A stretch of DNA of 64,000 nt from JBMTVN01 sp046047235 (GCA_046047235.1 JBJOII010000009.1:1-64000), one strand, 5' to 3'; numbered from the stretch's first letter, positions 19,601-29,121 are shown. Notes: a model not told the origin generated them from the sequence alone. Numbers and translations: made by a program.

Positions 19601-19674
19601 TCAATAGCTGTTCAGACCTTTTATTGATAACCACCTGCGCCACAAAGCGTTGTATTTTCTCAGACCTTCTGTTC
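19601..19674 (-). promoter_or_regulatory. Two TCAGACCTT motif copies upstream of the PQQ gene
   Basis: The copy at 19601-19622 (TCAATAGCTGTTCAGACC) and that at 19651-19674 (CTCAGACCTTCTGTTC) match the repeats at 17253-17334. On the minus strand the shared core is GTCTGA preceded by an A-rich stretch, and the first copy extends into CAGCTATTG as in the 17-kb copies. They lie 47 bp or more upstream of the PQQ gene start. Confidence 0.55.
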
Positions 19675-19719
19675 AAAAACCGTTGACCTCCAGCGCTCCG
19701 GTCCTAATCTCCAAAGCCC

Positions 19720-20727
19720 ATGAGGAGGTTTCGCCCGAAGGTTCGCCCAGAGTCCACAGGCTGTTTCCATTGCGTCTCCAGAGTTGTCGACCGCCAGCGT
19801 ATCTTCCGTGCCCGAGAAAAGGAGAAGTTCGTCGCCCTCATGCGTGAATACGAGGAGTTCTGCGAAATCAAGGTCCTAACGTTCACCATCCTCGCCAATC
19901 ATTTCCACCTTCAGCTCATGGTCCCCCCTAGACCCCAGCAGCTCCCCTCCCCGGACCAGATGCTGGCCAAACTGAGGAAACTCACCAGCTCCACCGACGT
20001 CGATGCCATCGAACTCCAAATCCGCACTCTCGAGAAAAACAACGACCGCCGCGGCCTGGAAGCTTACATGCAGACATTCTATCGCCGCATGTGGAATCTC
20101 TCCGCCTTCATGAAACAGTTAAAACAGCGGTTTACTCAGTGGTACAACGCGCTCCACGGACGCAAGGGTACTCTCTGGGAATCACGCTTCCGCTCCTCGA
20201 TCGTCGAGGGTGACGGGCCTGCCCAGCTGGCCTCCTCGGCCTACACTGACCTCAACCCCGTCCGCGCCGGAATCGTCTCCGATCCGCTCGATTACCGCTG
20301 GTGCGGATACGCTCAGGCGGTCGCAGGCGACCCTCGGGCTATCGAAGGTATCCGGATCATCACCGCCGCCCTCAACAACGGCATCATCCCTCCGGCAAAG
20401 GACGCTCTCAGCCAATACCGACTGCTCCTCTTTAACCGCGGCTCAGAAGATCACAACAGCAAGTGCAAAGGTAATCTCAAACGGCAGGATGTCCTTCAGG
20501 TCATCCAGAACAAGGGCCAGGTCTCCATCAGCGATATCCTCAAGTGCCGAGTGCGCCACTTCATCGATGGGGTCGCAATCGGATCCCGCGAGTTCGTAGA
20601 GGACCTCTTTCACTACAACCGCGACCTCTTCGGCCCAAATCGCAGATCAGGCGCACGCAGGCTACGAGCCATCAAGGACACCTCCCTCTTCACTCTCAGG
20701 GACCTGAAGAAAGATACCTTCGGATGA
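19720..20727 (+). CDS. REP-associated tyrosine transposase-like protein (IS200/IS605 Y1 family)
   Basis: A single-strand DNA endonuclease-like protein of the RAYT group. The N-terminal half has the HUH signature ANHFHLQL (residues about 65-72), and the typical RAYT segments FTQWYNALHGRKGTLWESRF and AYTDLNPVRAGIV follow. At 335 aa it is on the long side, with a C-terminal extension that may bind DNA (NLKRQDVLQVIQNKGQVSISDIL). No REP palindromes or insertion ends were found beside it. It is the first of three plus-strand genes whose base composition lacks the strong C excess of the flanks. Confidence 0.88.
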   Translation: MRRFRPKVRPESTGCFHCVSRVVDRQRIFRAREKEKFVALMREYEEFCEIKVLTFTILANHFHLQLMVPPRPQQLPSPDQMLAKLRKLTSSTDVDAIELQIRTLEKNNDRRGLEAYMQTFYRRMWNLSAFMKQLKQRFTQWYNALHGRKGTLWESRFRSSIVEGDGPAQLASSAYTDLNPVRAGIVSDPLDYRWCGYAQAVAGDPRAIEGIRIITAALNNGIIPPAKDALSQYRLLLFNRGSEDHNSKCKGNLKRQDVLQVIQNKGQVSISDILKCRVRHFIDGVAIGSREFVEDLFHYNRDLFGPNRRSGARRLRAIKDTSLFTLRDLKKDTFG

Positions 20728-20771
20728 ACCTCCTTAACCTAGTTCATTAGCACGGAAGCCATTGTGATCGC

Positions 20772-23186
20772 TTGTCATTCAAGCGGGAGAAGCGTTGGAT
20801 TGAAGTCGTGCATACCTCCTCCTTGGTGCTTGTAGGCGCAGTCTGCTGGACCTCAGCAATCCCCCACCACCTCCGCGCTGACGTAGTAGCCGATGCGCAG
20901 CCACCAACCGCAGCGGCACTTGAAGCCCCTCCCCAAGCCAAACCGTTCAGCCTTCACAAGGTTCGCCTTTTGGAAGGCCCCTTCAAAACAGGACAAGATA
21001 TTGCGGCCAGCTATCTACTCACTCTGGAGCCTGACCGATTCCTGTCGTGGTTTCGCAAGGAGGCAGGCTTGGAACCCAAAGCCCCGAACTACGGCGGATG
21101 GGAGGCCCAAGGAATCGCGGGGCATACCGGAGGCCACTACCTCAGTGCATGTGCACTGGCATGGGCCAGCACCGGTGATCCGCGCTTTCTTGATCGGGCA
21201 AACTACATGGTCGAGGAGCTCGCGACCTGCCAAGCCGCAAACGGTGACGGCTATGTCGCAGCTATCCCGCAGGGCAAGCGCATCTACAGTGAGATCGCAG
21301 CCGGCAACATCCGGTCCTCCGGCTTCGATCTCAACGGAGGCTGGGTCCCCAATTACACGCTCCACAAGCTCTTCGCAGGCCTTCGTGATGCCTACCGATT
21401 GTGCGGTTCTGCAAAAGCCATGGAAGTCGGGCGAAAGCTTGCTGACTGGATGGAACGCACGCATTCACACTTATCGGAGGAGCAGATGCAGCGCATCCTA
21501 GCTTGTGAACATGGAGGTCTCAATGAGACCTTTGCAGATCTGTACGCTGATACCGGAGATCACCGTTACCTGACATTAGCACGCCGCTTTCAGCATCACG
21601 CCATACTCGACCCGCTGGCCGACTCTCAGGACATACTGCCCGGAAAACACGCGAACACACAGATCCCGAAACTGATCGGACTGGCCACGCTTTACGAACT
21701 TACAGGTAACCCTGCTGATCAAGCCGCAGCAGATTTCTTCTGGAAGCGTGTCGTCTACCACCACAGCTACGTAACCGGAGGTCATTGTGACCACGAGCAC
21801 TTCGGCCAGCCAGACCAACTCAACGACCGCCTGACCACAGCCACCACCGAAACGTGCAATATATACAACATGCTCCGTCTCACGCGCCATGTGTTCGGCT
21901 GGAATCCACGGGCTGAAGTCGCAGATTTCTACGAACGGGCATTGCTCAACCAGATCCGTTCAACCCAACACCCTGACGGACGCGTCATTTACAACCTCTC
22001 GCTCAAACCGGGGCACTACAAAGAATACCAGGACCCGTACAACGCATTCACCTGCTGTGTCGGAACCGGCTTCGAAAATCACGTGCGCTATGGGGACGCC
22101 ATCTACTTCCATAATGACCAAGGCCTCTGGGTGAACCTCTACATCGCCTCGGATCTGGATTGGACCGCTCGCAAAATAAAACTCCGACAGGAAACCGCGT
22201 GGCCCAATGCAACATCGTCCCGCATCACAATCAGCAGCGGCGATGTCCCGAAACAATGGACACTTCGCCTCCGCAAACCCCACTGGGTCCAAGGCGGATT
22301 CAGCGCAACCGTAAATGGACAACCCGCCAACGCCACGCTCACCAACGCGGGCTACCTCGAGATCCAACGCACTTGGCAAATTGGCGACTGTGTTGACGTC
22401 CAGTTCCCCATGGGCCTGCACACGGAATCCATGCCGGATAACACCAACCGCATCGCAGTCTTCTATGGACCAACGCTACTCGCCGCAGACCTCGGCCCCG
22501 TCGCGGACCCCGCAGCAGAAGCCCCTGACTACGTCCCCGTCCTGATCACCGATGACAAACCGGTGACAAGCTGGTTGACGCCAGACTCACTTGCGCCCCC
22601 TCGGTTCGAAACCCGCAATGTCGGCCGCCCTCGCAACTTAACCCTAACCCCATTCCACTCGCTTCACGACCGGCGTTACACCGTCTATATGGACAAATTC
22701 ACCAACGCCGAGTGGAACGCACGACAGCAGGAAATCCGCCTGCGTGAAGAAGCATTACGCGCCCTGGAAGCCCGCACCGTCGACATCCTCCGGGTCGGAG
22801 AGATGCAGCCCGAACGCGACCACAATCTTACCGGGGAAAACACCTCCGCCGGCGAGTTCAATGGCCGCAAATGGAGACACGCCACCGATGGCGGTTGGTT
22901 CTCCTTCACTCTCAATGTCGACCCGGATAAGCCGAACGCACTCATCTGCACCTACTGGGGCAGCGATGGCGGAAACCGCACCTTCGACCTGATCGTCGAC
23001 GGGGAGATTCTCCGCACGCAGACCCTCGAGAGCAACGATCCTGGCCAGTTTTTCGATGTCTTCACGCCCATCCCCACCGCGCTTACGCTGGGCAAAGAAA
23101 CCATCACGCTGCGTGTCCAGGCCCACCCCGATCACTGGGCGGGCGGGCTCTTTGGCTGCCGCATCATTCGCGATACAGACGACTAA
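20772..23186 (+). CDS. Beta-L-arabinofuranosidase, GH127 family, exported
   Basis: Predicted to release beta-L-arabinofuranose from plant or algal glycans. The GH127 (DUF1680) catalytic domain carries the zinc/catalytic residues in TTETCNIYNM (Glu and Cys) and TCCVGTGFENH (paired Cys, the first matching the Cys nucleophile of HypBA1). A C-terminal part after about residue 630 looks like the accessory beta domains often attached (DUF4986/DUF6805-like). The start is uncertain: TTG at 20772 gives MSFKREKRW followed by a hydrophobic segment, a good signal peptide, but no strong Shine-Dalgarno is visible; GTG at 20808 is possible. Balanced G and C on the + strand set it apart from its neighbours. 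Confidence 0.92.
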   Translation: MSFKREKRWIEVVHTSSLVLVGAVCWTSAIPHHLRADVVADAQPPTAAALEAPPQAKPFSLHKVRLLEGPFKTGQDIAASYLLTLEPDRFLSWFRKEAGLEPKAPNYGGWEAQGIAGHTGGHYLSACALAWASTGDPRFLDRANYMVEELATCQAANGDGYVAAIPQGKRIYSEIAAGNIRSSGFDLNGGWVPNYTLHKLFAGLRDAYRLCGSAKAMEVGRKLADWMERTHSHLSEEQMQRILACEHGGLNETFADLYADTGDHRYLTLARRFQHHAILDPLADSQDILPGKHANTQIPKLIGLATLYELTGNPADQAAADFFWKRVVYHHSYVTGGHCDHEHFGQPDQLNDRLTTATTETCNIYNMLRLTRHVFGWNPRAEVADFYERALLNQIRSTQHPDGRVIYNLSLKPGHYKEYQDPYNAFTCCVGTGFENHVRYGDAIYFHNDQGLWVNLYIASDLDWTARKIKLRQETAWPNATSSRITISSGDVPKQWTLRLRKPHWVQGGFSATVNGQPANATLTNAGYLEIQRTWQIGDCVDVQFPMGLHTESMPDNTNRIAVFYGPTLLAADLGPVADPAAEAPDYVPVLITDDKPVTSWLTPDSLAPPRFETRNVGRPRNLTLTPFHSLHDRRYTVYMDKFTNAEWNARQQEIRLREEALRALEARTVDILRVGEMQPERDHNLTGENTSAGEFNGRKWRHATDGGWFSFTLNVDPDKPNALICTYWGSDGGNRTFDLIVDGEILRTQTLESNDPGQFFDVFTPIPTALTLGKETITLRVQAHPDHWAGGLFGCRIIRDTDD

Positions 23187-23244
23187 TTCGATCTGAATGA
23201 CAGGTTCAGCTTGATTCCCAACCAACCAGCCCAACACTAGATGG

Positions 23245-24084
23245 GTGCCGCGACCCTCAGTCATCGAACTCGGCGAAGGCCGGGAGCTCAGCCGTATACC
23301 GATCCTCTTCGAAGATCGGTCAGTCATCGCCATCGACAAACCTGCAGGCTGGATGCTCGTCCCCTTCACTTGGCAGACCACGCGACGCAACCTCCCCGCA
23401 GCCATCACCTCCTCCATCAAAGCGGGTGACTTCTGGGCCAAATCCCGGAACCTTAAAATGCTCAGGAACGTGCATCGTCTCGATGCCGAAACCACCGGCA
23501 TCCTTCTCTGGGTCAAGAGCATCGGCGCAGTCAGACCCTTCAGCGACCTCTTCAAATCCCGCCGCATCAGGAAGACCTACCTCGCAGTGGTCGACGGCAT
23601 CCCCAAATCGAAGTCCTGGACTTGCCGCGATGCGTTGGCCCGCGACCCGGACTCCATTGGCCGCATGCAAATAGACCGCAAACAGGGTCAGGAAGCCGAA
23701 ACACACTTCCGGGTCATCGAGACCATCCAGGGAAAGACCCTGATCGAAGCTCGCCCCATTACAGGTCGCACACATCAAATCCGGGTGCACCTGCTCCAGG
23801 CCAGATGCCCGATCGTCGGAGATACGCTTTACCACCCCGAGGACCTCAGCTCGCGATCCGACCAAATCTTCCCCATGGGACTACGCGCTGTGGCTCTGGA
23901 ATACCCCGACCCTTTCCAACGAAAACCAGTCCGCATCCATGCCCCGGCAGACACTTTCCTGCGTTCCTTTGGCTTTGCCCCAACCGCATGGACACATCCA
24001 CGGCCTGATCGCCCGGACAAACGCAGTGCAAAGCCCAAAGCGGAGCCTTCGAAACAGAAGGGCACAACAGCCGTAGACGAGTAG
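23245..24084 (+). CDS. RluA-family pseudouridine synthase
   Basis: A 279-aa cytoplasmic RNA-modifying enzyme converting uridine to pseudouridine in rRNA or tRNA. The catalytic Asp lies in HRLDAETTG (about 77-85), and the family motif GRTHQIRVHL follows at about 174-183. There is no S4 domain, so it resembles the RluA/TruC branch. The C-terminal tail is Lys/Pro/Arg rich. The likely start is the GTG at 23245; an ATG four bases upstream is in another frame. Its stop is one base from the stop of the convergent PQQ gene, so no room remains for a separate terminator. The target uridine is unknown. Confidence 0.9.
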   Translation: MPRPSVIELGEGRELSRIPILFEDRSVIAIDKPAGWMLVPFTWQTTRRNLPAAITSSIKAGDFWAKSRNLKMLRNVHRLDAETTGILLWVKSIGAVRPFSDLFKSRRIRKTYLAVVDGIPKSKSWTCRDALARDPDSIGRMQIDRKQGQEAETHFRVIETIQGKTLIEARPITGRTHQIRVHLLQARCPIVGDTLYHPEDLSSRSDQIFPMGLRAVALEYPDPFQRKPVRIHAPADTFLRSFGFAPTAWTHPRPDRPDKRSAKPKAEPSKQKGTTAVDE

Positions 24085-24085
24085 C

Positions 24086-27049
24086 CTACGGCAGGACCGG
24101 CAAGCCCTTCACTCCGCCCAGCGCAAAGGCAACCCAGGCGTCTCCCGTCTCCCCTCCCAATTTACCGCCCCCAGTCGCAGGCACCACGACATACTCGACC
24201 CCACCAATCTCGTAGACAGTCGGAGGAGCCGTCCCGTGCCACGGCAGGTCGTGACTCCACAGCTCCTCTCCATTCTCCGCATCAAAAGCTCGAATCCGCT
24301 TGTCCCGGGTCCCCGACACGAAGACCAATCCCCCCGCGGTTACGCTCGCCCCACCAAAGTTCTCGGTCCCGGTCAACGGCATGCCCAACTCCGTCAGCTC
24401 AGGATATTCCCCCAACGGCACCTTCCACACCAGCTTGCCACTGTTCAGATCCAGACAGGCCAGAGCCCCCCAAGGAGGAGTACAGCCCGGATACCCCTCA
24501 TCATCCAGCAACTTCACCCAACCACCAAATGTCCACCGACCTGCCTCCCCTCCCGCCAGAACAGCGTCAGGTCGATCACGAAGAAAGAGAAAATCTGCCA
24601 AAGCCTGCTTCTCACCCCCTGTCAGATGCGCGAACGAAGGCATCCCACCCTTCCCGTGCTCCATCTGCACCAGAACCTCCTCATACTTCTTCCGATGCCT
24701 CACCCCCACCAGCGGCGGCGCATGGTTCATCCCCCGCCGATCCACCCCGTGACACACCGCACAGTTCTTTTGAAATAGGTCACCCCCTTGTGTAAGCGGC
24801 TCATGAGCGTCATACGGCTTTTCGTCATCCCTAAATACCGTGATATACCAGGGGATCTCGTTCAGGTTCACATACAATCGGCCCTTCTGGGGATCCAACG
24901 CCGCGCCCGTCCATTCCGCACCGCCATGCTCGTTGAAAATCACCGTGGGCCGCCCGGCTTCAAACGGTTGAAACCAACCCAGATTCGCTCGCCCAACCAC
25001 CTTCATCACCCACTCCGTAGCCACCTCCGTGCGCTGAGTGACATCTTCCAAATCGAACACCTGCCGGACCAGTGGCGCAGGCACTTCCAGATCAGGCTGA
25101 TACGGCCAGGTCGATTCATCCGCAATCAAAGACGCAGGCGCCTTTCGAAGCCGGAACGGAAACAACGGCTTCCCCGTCATCCGATCCAGAACCAGCGTGT
25201 TACCCAGCTTGCTCACTGCCGCCACAACATCAACTCGTCGCCCCTCTCGCTCCACTGTCGCCAACACCGGCGGGCTGGGAATATCCCAATCCCATATATC
25301 ATGCCGCACTTCCTGAAAATGCCACCTCCGCTCCCCGGTCAACGCATCCAACGCCACAATACAGTTGGCAAAAAGGTTCCTCCCAACATGCCCCATGCCC
25401 AGAAAATCCGGCTTCGGTGAACCGGTCGTTACATAGGCTAAACCACGATCGGCATCCATGGCCATGCCCCCCCAGCAGTTCGCCCCCTGCTCAGGACCAA
25501 GCCACGTGTCCGCCCCAAACTCGCCAGCCTGAGGAATAGTATGAAACCGCCAGATCAACTCCCCCGTCCGAACGTCATAGCCAAATACGTCGCGCTCAAA
25601 ACCAGGGATGACAAAAACATGCCGATATACCGCCCCGGAAACCGTCGCTGCCGTGGGCAAACGAACTCGCCCGTTCTCACCAAACTCCTGAATCGGCCTG
25701 CCATCCTCGGCATCAATCGCAAACACCCACCGCCCCGCGCCAAACAAGAGACGTCCGGTGTGGCCAACCTCCCCGGGCCAATAGACCAGTCCACGGCGCG
25801 CAGGATCATCCGCCAGTCCGGCGCTTTCACCCCGAAGATCAGGCTTAAACCTCCAACGCTCTTCCCCAGTCGAGCCATCTACCGCGACGACACAATCGCC
25901 TGGGGTCGGCGTCACCAACAACCCTTTGACCACGATCGGATTGCATTGAATATTGCCTTCACCATCCCCACTCCGATACGTCCACGCCACTCCAAGTTGC
26001 TTCACGTTCCCGCGATGTATCTGCCCGAGGGAAGAGTAGCGACTGCAGGCATCGTCGCCGTGAGAACGGTTCCAGCCCTTGAAATCACCCGCCTCGTATT
26101 CCCTCAACGCAGGTGTGAGTTCGTCTGTCCTCGCCGCAGGCACCACTCGATAAGGTGCCCCGCCTTGCATAAGCCGAGTCCGCGTGCTTTCCAAACCCTC
26201 CAAATTCCCCCGCAATGTCTCCTCGCTGTCCGTCTCAGGACGATGATCCAACACCCCAACCGGCCCCGCCCAACCACTCTCGATAACCACACGAATCATC
26301 TCCTCCTCCAAGTCGCCCTCCCCAATCTGCAGGATCTTGCGGCCCTTCGCCTCACCATCCTCGACCATACCGTTTAGATTCACCGCCAGCAAATAGGGCT
26401 GCATCACACCAAACATCTCCTTGAACCGCCCACTGTGCTCATGCCCGTGATGGAAGTTGTAAACAATCCCAACGTTGGACAAACCCATCGCGCGGATCAC
26501 CTCAACCTGATGCTCCGGCTCACCAAACCACCCGCCGTGGTTGTAAAGACCAAGCTCACAACCAATCTCCCCCGCCGCCTTCGCAATCGGCTCCAACACA
26601 CGAACAGCCGCCCTCACCTTCTCCAAGTCATCAGTAGACCCCGGAGCAGGATCCCCCAGCGTCACCCAGAGCTGGCACCGCACGGAGTACCGCTTCAATA
26701 CGTCAAGAATGCCCCGGCTCACTTCCCCCAAATCAGCCGGAAACCACCATGCCTTAAGCTCAATCCCATGTCGTCGCAGGGCCTGAACCTCCTCGTCAAA
26801 AGTCGGAATGTGTTCCTCCCTCCAATCATAAGCCACACGCCTCAAGCCCAGCCTCTCCAACATCTCCGCACGTTCCTCGGGCCCTCTCCTTTTGGCATCA
26901 AACGGCACAATACACCACGCCACCAGATTGGTCGGAGCCAACAGGTCCACATCCACCCCATCCTCTCCGGCCTCCACCCCACCCAACCCCACTTGCGCAC
27001 CTCCCAAAATGGCCGCAAAAAGAAGAGCAACAAAGTTCCGCCAGTGCAT
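24086..27049 (-). CDS. TIM-barrel / PQQ dehydrogenase / cytochrome c fusion, exported
   Basis: A 987-aa exported multidomain protein. After a signal peptide (MHWRNFVALLFAAILGGAQV) comes a sugar phosphate isomerase/epimerase-like TIM barrel (about 35-295; YNHGGWFGEP, GIVYNFHHGHEHSG, LLAVNLNGM). From about 325 it is a PQQ quinoprotein propeller (GWNRSHGDDACSRYSSLGQI, VDGSTGEERWRF, LDALTGERRWHFQ) with a heme c site CAVCH at about 762-766. The propeller and heme arrangement match the protein at 17386-19554. GGAGG lies directly before the ATG, unusually close. Role unknown; one idea is that the barrel binds or converts the sugar the PQQ part oxidises. Confidence 0.9.
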   Translation of the reverse strand: MHWRNFVALLFAAILGGAQVGLGGVEAGEDGVDVDLLAPTNLVAWCIVPFDAKRRGPEERAEMLERLGLRRVAYDWREEHIPTFDEEVQALRRHGIELKAWWFPADLGEVSRGILDVLKRYSVRCQLWVTLGDPAPGSTDDLEKVRAAVRVLEPIAKAAGEIGCELGLYNHGGWFGEPEHQVEVIRAMGLSNVGIVYNFHHGHEHSGRFKEMFGVMQPYLLAVNLNGMVEDGEAKGRKILQIGEGDLEEEMIRVVIESGWAGPVGVLDHRPETDSEETLRGNLEGLESTRTRLMQGGAPYRVVPAARTDELTPALREYEAGDFKGWNRSHGDDACSRYSSLGQIHRGNVKQLGVAWTYRSGDGEGNIQCNPIVVKGLLVTPTPGDCVVAVDGSTGEERWRFKPDLRGESAGLADDPARRGLVYWPGEVGHTGRLLFGAGRWVFAIDAEDGRPIQEFGENGRVRLPTAATVSGAVYRHVFVIPGFERDVFGYDVRTGELIWRFHTIPQAGEFGADTWLGPEQGANCWGGMAMDADRGLAYVTTGSPKPDFLGMGHVGRNLFANCIVALDALTGERRWHFQEVRHDIWDWDIPSPPVLATVEREGRRVDVVAAVSKLGNTLVLDRMTGKPLFPFRLRKAPASLIADESTWPYQPDLEVPAPLVRQVFDLEDVTQRTEVATEWVMKVVGRANLGWFQPFEAGRPTVIFNEHGGAEWTGAALDPQKGRLYVNLNEIPWYITVFRDDEKPYDAHEPLTQGGDLFQKNCAVCHGVDRRGMNHAPPLVGVRHRKKYEEVLVQMEHGKGGMPSFAHLTGGEKQALADFLFLRDRPDAVLAGGEAGRWTFGGWVKLLDDEGYPGCTPPWGALACLDLNSGKLVWKVPLGEYPELTELGMPLTGTENFGGASVTAGGLVFVSGTRDKRIRAFDAENGEELWSHDLPWHGTAPPTVYEIGGVEYVVVPATGGGKLGGETGDAWVAFALGGVKGLPVLP

Positions 27050-27195
27050 CCCTCCAAGAACCTGATGCGCCCCCCACCGTCAAGCCCTCTCATTCCCCAC
27101 CCAGTTTCCTCTTCCCCTCCATCACCCCGTTCAACTACCGTCCCCACCGGAGTATCAAGGACTCGACTCCACACCATACCTCACATTTGAATACC

Positions 27196-27237
27196 CTAAC
27201 CCAAACCCCTAGCTCCTAGCCCCCAGCTCCCAAAACT
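27196..27237. repeat. Degenerate heptanucleotide repeat abutting the glmS start codon
   Basis: Six consecutive 7-bp units (CTAACCC, AAACCCC, TAGCTCC, TAGCCCC, CAGCTCC, CAAAACT) run in phase straight into the ATG at 27238. The three middle units share YAGCYCC. No Shine-Dalgarno is visible, so the repeat occupies the place of the ribosome binding site. Confidence 0.7.
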
Positions 27238-29121
27238 ATGTGCGGCATCGTCGGATATATCGGTGAACAGGAAGCCAGCCCCATCATCCTTGCTGGCCTG
27301 CGCCAACTCGAATACCGCGGCTACGACAGCGCCGGCGTCAGCGTCCTCCACAACGGCTCGCTCCAAATTCGAAAACGCAAGGGGAAGATTAGCGACGGAC
27401 TCGCCCGCCTGCTCCAAACCGAACCCGTGATAGGTGGGATCGGTATCGGCCATACTCGATGGGCCACCCACGGAATACCCTCCGACGAGAACTCCCACCC
27501 ACACCTCGACCAATCAGGCCGCGTCTCTCTCGTACACAACGGCGTTATCGAAAACTTCGAGGCGCTGCGGGAACAACTCACAACCCAAGGGCATACGTTC
27601 CACAGCACAACCGATACCGAGGTCCTCGCCCACCTCGTCGGCATCCATTACGAAAAAGTGTGCGCCGACCGCGCCAACAGCCATTCCCTTCAGCACTCGG
27701 AAACCCACCCACTCGCCCAAGCCGTGATGAACGCCCTCGCCGATGTCGTGGGCACCTACGGCATCGCCGTCCTCTGCCACGACCATCCCGACGTCATCGT
27801 CGGAGCCCGACGAGGCTCCCCCCTCATCATCGGTGTCGGCCAAAGGGAAAATCTCCTCGCCAGCGATGCAGCCGCAGTTGTCGCCCACACCCAGCAAGTG
27901 GTCTATCTCAACGATCATGACGTCGTCACAGTCCATGCCGACCGGTTCAAGGTCCAGCGCGCTGACACCGGAACAGCCGCTTACCGCATCAGCAAGCTCG
28001 ATTTCAAGGCCGAGGAAGCCCAGAAGGGATCTTACGCTCACTACATGCTCAAGGAGATCTTTGAGCAGCCACGCGCCCTCGAAAATGCGCTCCGCGGCCG
28101 CCTCGACAAGGAGGAAGCCACGGCCCACTTCGGCGGCCTCAACATGACCACCGCCGAGCTCCGCGCCGTGGATCGCATCCTCATTAATGCCTGTGGTACC
28201 AGCTGGCACGCCGCCCTCACCGGCGAATACATGATCGAAGACCTCGCCCACGTCCCGGTCGAAGTCGAATACGCCAGCGAATTCCGCTACCGCAATCCCC
28301 CCATCGAAACCAGAACGCTCGTCCTCGTCATCAGCCAGTCCGGCGAAACCGCCGACACCCTCGCCGGCCTCCGCGAATCCCGACGCCGCGGACACAAGGT
28401 CCTGTCCATCGTCAACGTCGTGGGCTCAACCATCGCCCGCGAGTCAGATGGCGGCATCTACCTCCACGCCGGACCCGAAATCGGTGTCGCCTCAACGAAA
28501 GCCTTCACGGCACAAGTCACCGTCATGGCCCTCATCGCCCTGCTTATGGGACGCCTCCGCATGCTCTCCCACCGACGCGGCATGAAATGGATCACTGCCC
28601 TCGAAGCCCTCCCTCAACAAATGAAGGAAGTCCTCACGCTCAATGAACAGATCCAGCAAATCGCGCTGAAATACCAGAAGGCAGAGGATTTCTTCTTCCT
28701 GGGACGCCAGTTCAATTTCCCCGTAGCACTCGAAGGCGCCCTCAAACTCAAGGAGATCTCCTACATCCATGCGGAAGGCTATCCCGCCGCAGAAATGAAA
28801 CACGGGCCCATCGCCATGATCGACGAACGCACCCCATCGGTTTTCGTCATCCCCAATGACAGCATGTTCGACAAAACCTTCTCCAACCTCGAAGAAATCA
28901 AAGCCCGCAAAGGCCCCATCATCGCCGTCACCACCCAGGACCGCGCCAACCAACTCGCCCGTAAAGCCGACGACGTGATCGCTCTCCCTTCAACTCTCGA
29001 ACCGCTCTTCCCCCTCCTGGCCGCCATACCCCTCCAGCTGCTCGCCTACCACATCGCCGTCGCCCGCGGCTGCGACGTCGACAAACCCCGCAATCTCGCC
29101 AAATCGGTCACAGTGGAATAG
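27238..29121 (+). CDS. glmS: Glutamine-fructose-6-phosphate aminotransferase (isomerizing)
   Basis: Makes glucosamine 6-phosphate from fructose 6-phosphate and glutamine, the first step to UDP-GlcNAc for peptidoglycan and LPS. The N-terminus MCGIVGYIG gives the catalytic Cys after Met removal; GHTRWATHG is the glutaminase motif. Two SIS domains follow (NACGTSWHAALTGEYMIE and ISQSGETADT; FFLGRQFNFPVALEGALKLKE), and the tail KPRNLAKSVTVE is the highly conserved C-terminus. At 627 aa it is full length. No glmS ribozyme was recognised upstream; heptamer repeats abut the start codon instead. Convergent with the HAD gene 19 bp away. Confidence 0.97.
   Translation: MCGIVGYIGEQEASPIILAGLRQLEYRGYDSAGVSVLHNGSLQIRKRKGKISDGLARLLQTEPVIGGIGIGHTRWATHGIPSDENSHPHLDQSGRVSLVHNGVIENFEALREQLTTQGHTFHSTTDTEVLAHLVGIHYEKVCADRANSHSLQHSETHPLAQAVMNALADVVGTYGIAVLCHDHPDVIVGARRGSPLIIGVGQRENLLASDAAAVVAHTQQVVYLNDHDVVTVHADRFKVQRADTGTAAYRISKLDFKAEEAQKGSYAHYMLKEIFEQPRALENALRGRLDKEEATAHFGGLNMTTAELRAVDRILINACGTSWHAALTGEYMIEDLAHVPVEVEYASEFRYRNPPIETRTLVLVISQSGETADTLAGLRESRRRGHKVLSIVNVVGSTIARESDGGIYLHAGPEIGVASTKAFTAQVTVMALIALLMGRLRMLSHRRGMKWITALEALPQQMKEVLTLNEQIQQIALKYQKAEDFFFLGRQFNFPVALEGALKLKEISYIHAEGYPAAEMKHGPIAMIDERTPSVFVIPNDSMFDKTFSNLEEIKARKGPIIAVTTQDRANQLARKADDVIALPSTLEPLFPLLAAIPLQLLAYHIAVARGCDVDKPRNLAKSVTVE

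Noticed and set aside
19600..20771. REP palindromes or insertion ends around the RAYT gene
   Set aside because: No hairpin pair or guide-like tetranucleotide was found directly beside the gene; the nearby TCAGAC motifs also lie before the PSD1 operon and look like regulatory sites.
23241..23429. ATG at 23241 as the start of the pseudouridine synthase
   Set aside because: It is in a different frame from the conserved protein, which starts at the GTG at 23245.
27050..27237. glmS ribozyme or GlcN6P riboswitch
   Set aside because: The leader is C-rich with heptamer units and shows no ribozyme core.
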